Shown here: positions 15,070 through 16,517 of the stretch, in pieces
Numbering within the stretch: position 1 is the stretch's first letter
Layout: each line of letters begins with the position of its first letter
DNA from: Geobacter sp. UBA5608
GTDB lineage: Bacteria > Desulfobacterota > Desulfuromonadia > Geobacterales > Pseudopelobacteraceae
NCBI GenBank assembly: GCA_002424705.1
Contig: DIKW01000089.1
Coordinates: 1 to 16,517 of the forward strand
Length of the DNA stretch: 16,517 nucleotides
Direction: 5' to 3'
Notes under the pieces: generated by a model
Database searches by the model: none
Told to the model about the DNA's origin: nothing
The model's input: only the letters and a program-made list of their open reading frames with translations
Position numbers and translations under genes: made by a program

Positions 15070-15573
15070 CTATTGTATCGGAATCAGTGCGTAGCCCTTG
15101 GCCTGATAACCGATCAATGAATTAAAGGTATTGCCCACCACCTTGACCTGCGGCAAGACACTGTTGTTTTCGACGCCAAACAGTCGGGTGGCGATGGCGC
15201 AGGCCTCGAACCTGACCCCGGCCTGGGCCAACTCCTTGATCAGCTCATCAGATTCATCAAGGGCTGCCTGCTGCTCATGGTCAAACCCTTCACGCTGCGA
15301 TGAGACCAGCTTGACCGCCGTGCCCCGGAAAGCCACTACCAGCTCCGGCTTTACCCCTTGCGCCTTCAGCCCGTCAAGAGTTTCCTCGATCACCCCCAGA
15401 TACAGGGGCAACCTGAGGGGATCGGTGAGATTAATATCGAAAACCCCCTTGCCGACCTTCACCCCCTGCAGTGCAACACGGTCCAACGGCACCTTTTCGG
15501 CGCCAACGACCGGCATCGCCACCATCGCCAGACATACGGCCAGTATCACCTCGACCACCATACGTTTCGTCAT
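15070..15573 (-). CDS. Exported DsrE-family protein
   Basis: 167 residues. ATG 15573 has AAGGAG upstream at 8-base spacing. Residues 1-24 are a signal peptide (hydrophobic core VVEVILAVCLAMVAMPVV, ending VGA), so the mature protein should be periplasmic. The rest fits the DsrE/DsrF-like fold: a strand-rich start, PELVVAFRGTAV (76-87), the helix DELIKELAQAGV and ACAIATRLFGV with Cys125, and the end VVGNTFNSLIGYQAKGYALIPI. Cytoplasmic DsrE proteins carry persulfide sulfur on a cysteine at about this place; a periplasmic version of unknown substrate is common in anaerobes. Cys125 is the only cysteine in the mature part. It follows the TetR gene on the same strand, but an operator between them suggests its own controlled promoter. 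Confidence 0.85.
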   Translation of the reverse strand: MTKRMVVEVILAVCLAMVAMPVVGAEKVPLDRVALQGVKVGKGVFDINLTDPLRLPLYLGVIEETLDGLKAQGVKPELVVAFRGTAVKLVSSQREGFDHEQQAALDESDELIKELAQAGVRFEACAIATRLFGVENNSVLPQVKVVGNTFNSLIGYQAKGYALIPIQ

Positions 15574-15590
15574 GATTACCTCTCCTTGCC

Positions 15591-15614
15591 AAGAACGAAC
15601 GCTCGTTCTTTTTA
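15591..15614 (-). promoter_or_regulatory. TetR-type operator and -10 element before the DsrE gene
   Basis: AAGAACGAACGCTCGTTCTT (15591-15610) is a palindrome with 8-base arms. On the minus strand an extended -10, TG-T-TAAAAA (TAAAAA at 15614-15609), touches its upstream edge, so a bound repressor would cover the start site. The -35 is not convincing. The core GAACGAACGCTCGTTC matches the operator before the TetR gene at 14 of 16 positions. Confidence 0.65.
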
Positions 15615-15624
15615 ACAGAAAAAA

Positions 15625-16212
15625 CTACTCACTAACGACAGCGCGCCAGCCGGCCTCCAAAACTTCGTCCAAATAGTCGGTTAGCGGGCGCTGTAGCACA
15701 CCGTCCAGTGCCAGCTGTATCAGCCGGATAACCCCACCGAACAATGCCAGGCTGGCGGAAACCACGTCCATCGAACGTAATTCTCCGCTCGCAATGCCAT
15801 CGCGCACCATCTCCTGCATCAGTTCAAAGGGCCGGGTCGAGCAGACCGGCGGTGCATCGGACAAAAATTCGCGATGGCGGGCATGCAGCACGAAGGTAAC
15901 CAACGCCGGGGATTCAAGGGTAGCTTGGCACAACAGTTCCGCCACTGCACGGCTACGGTCACGGACCGTCTGATGCCCACTGCAGGCCGACTCCACCATT
16001 CCAGTCATCCGGGCGACCAGATCATTGTACAGCGCCCGTGCCACCGCTTCTTTACTGGGAAAATGGTGATAAATTGAGCCGATGCTCAGGCCGGCCGCCC
16101 GGCGGATGTCATGTACCGAAGTCGCAAAAAAACCGCGCTCGACAAACAGTTGCAGGGCCGTTGCCAGGATCAGCTCACGGGTCTGCTCGGATTTTTCATG
16201 CCGACGTTGCAT
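15625..16212 (-). CDS. TetR/AcrR-family transcriptional regulator
   Basis: 195 residues from ATG 16212, with GGGGGAAG directly upstream. The frame stays open to 16329, but those 39 extra residues would cross the promoter and operator, so the short start is preferred. The N-terminal helix-turn-helix is clear: RELILATALQLFVERGFFATSVHDI (12-36) then AAGLSIGSIYHHFPSKEAVARALYNDLV, the standard TetR pattern. The C-terminal ligand domain (about 70-195) is not recognisable to a specific subfamily; Cys residues are present but scattered. Related palindromes lie just upstream of this gene and of the DsrE gene, so it probably represses both. The inducer is unknown; a sulfur compound, oxidant or hydrophobic toxin are guesses. 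Confidence 0.9.
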   Translation of the reverse strand: MQRRHEKSEQTRELILATALQLFVERGFFATSVHDIRRAAGLSIGSIYHHFPSKEAVARALYNDLVARMTGMVESACSGHQTVRDRSRAVAELLCQATLESPALVTFVLHARHREFLSDAPPVCSTRPFELMQEMVRDGIASGELRSMDVVSASLALFGGVIRLIQLALDGVLQRPLTDYLDEVLEAGWRAVVSE

Positions 16213-16229
16213 TCTTCCCCCACAAAAAA

Positions 16230-16247
16230 ACCGAACGAACGATCGGT
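16230..16247 (-). promoter_or_regulatory. TetR autoregulatory operator
   Basis: ACCGAACGAACGATCGGT (16230-16247) is a palindrome with 5-base perfect outer arms and CG steps conserved inside. It starts 18 bases before the tetR start codon and overlaps the predicted transcription start. It shares GAACGAACG-N-TCG-N-TC with the operator at 15591-15610. Confidence 0.7.
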
Positions 16248-16249
16248 CA

Positions 16250-16278
16250 CAAATAACACCAGTTATATCCTCTGTCAA
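16250..16278 (-). promoter_or_regulatory. tetR promoter
   Basis: On the minus strand a perfect -35, TTGACA (16278-16273), is followed after 17 bases by TATTTG (16255-16250), preceded by TG one base away to give an extended -10. The operator begins 3 bases further downstream, the classic layout for a self-repressing TetR gene. Confidence 0.65.
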
Positions 16279-16517
16279 GACGCGAAGCCACTGCTCTTCC
16301 CCAAACTCCCCGGTCAAGCCACTATCCATTTCGACGCATTTTCGTCAGGCATCGTCAGATGTATATGCATCCTCACCAGAAAAACCAGATGGGTTTTCCT
16401 GCAACGCAGGTGTTTTGCTGCATTTTTTATCGATGTAGTATATAAAAACAGGCTAGCACGATGAGCAGTAACGCAAACCCTTTGATTGGCCAGGATATAT
16501 GCCCCGAAAGTTTCTAA
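16279..16517. other. Intergenic region at the window end with hairpins, outward promoter candidate and an 18-codon ORF
   Basis: No supported gene is present. The region is clearly more AT-rich than the rest. It holds a direct repeat TCGTCAG at 16342 and 16352 (10-base period), two abutting hairpins at 16381-16397 (AAAACC/GGTTTT) and 16398-16410 (CCTGC/GCAGG), and on the plus strand TTGCTG (16415-16420) with TATATA (16439-16444), spacer 18, as a possible promoter pointing out of the window. An ATG at 16461 opens an 18-residue frame (MSSNANPLIGQDICPESF) that stops at the last three bases; it has no ribosome site and may be a chance frame, a leader peptide or a gene remnant. Confidence 0.45.

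Noticed and set aside
15591..15615. Palindrome followed by TTTTT read as a plus-strand intrinsic terminator
   Set aside because: No plus-strand gene lies upstream on that transcript, and the same core recurs as a palindrome before tetR, so an operator explains it better.
16213..16329. 39-residue N-terminal extension of the TetR protein
   Set aside because: It would translate through the operator and promoter; TetR proteins usually begin shortly before the helix-turn-helix, as from 16212.

Overview
The window is a 16.5 kb stretch of GC-rich chromosome (roughly 60 % by eye) with dense, mostly co-directional genes. It carries a ResB/CcsA-type cytochrome c biogenesis gene, a Czc-type metal efflux operon and an exported DsrE protein. 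The style fits a Gram-negative, cytochrome-rich anaerobe such as a Desulfuromonadota/Geobacter relative. That assignment is inferred from gene content and feel, not from a marker gene. No rRNA, tRNA, CRISPR array, transposase or integrase gene was seen.

Layout: (1) 1-2663, plus strand: the 3' end of a ccsA-type heme-handling gene, followed almost without a gap by a DUF2318 lipoprotein, an FtsX/MacB-type permease and a LolD/MacB-type ATPase. These look like one ABC export or metal-handling cassette. A 189-base non-coding stretch that resembles a dispersed repeat separates permease from ATPase. (2) 2665-9882: a heavy-metal block. A CDF-family cation transporter with a Cys-rich tail (minus) diverges from a small exported His/Cys-rich protein (plus), which leads a CzcC-, CzcB- and CzcA-like RND efflux operon. 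(3) 9931-15003: a lipid kinase (minus), divergent from an OmpR-type response regulator and its sensor kinase (plus), then an LtaS/OpgB-type membrane sulfatase-fold transferase (plus). A near-perfect palindrome matching the E. coli CusR box lies just in front of the transferase gene. (4) 15070-16212: a TetR-family regulator followed by an exported DsrE-family protein (both minus), each preceded by a related palindrome placed directly behind a -10 element. (5) 16213-16517: non-coding, AT-richer DNA holding the tetR promoter and operator and a possible outward promoter.

How the parts may work together: CzcCBA-like proteins would form a tripartite pump that exports divalent metal across both membranes, with the CDF protein moving metal from cytoplasm to periplasm and the His/Cys-rich protein and His-rich adaptor linker binding metal in the periplasm. 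The two-component pair resembles CusRS/CzcRS. The only recognisable box for it in the window sits before the transferase, which suggests that metal or envelope stress drives surface modification. The transferase should release diacylglycerol, which the adjacent lipid kinase could recycle; this link is inference. The TetR/DsrE pair appears to be a separate self-regulated unit with an unknown inducer.
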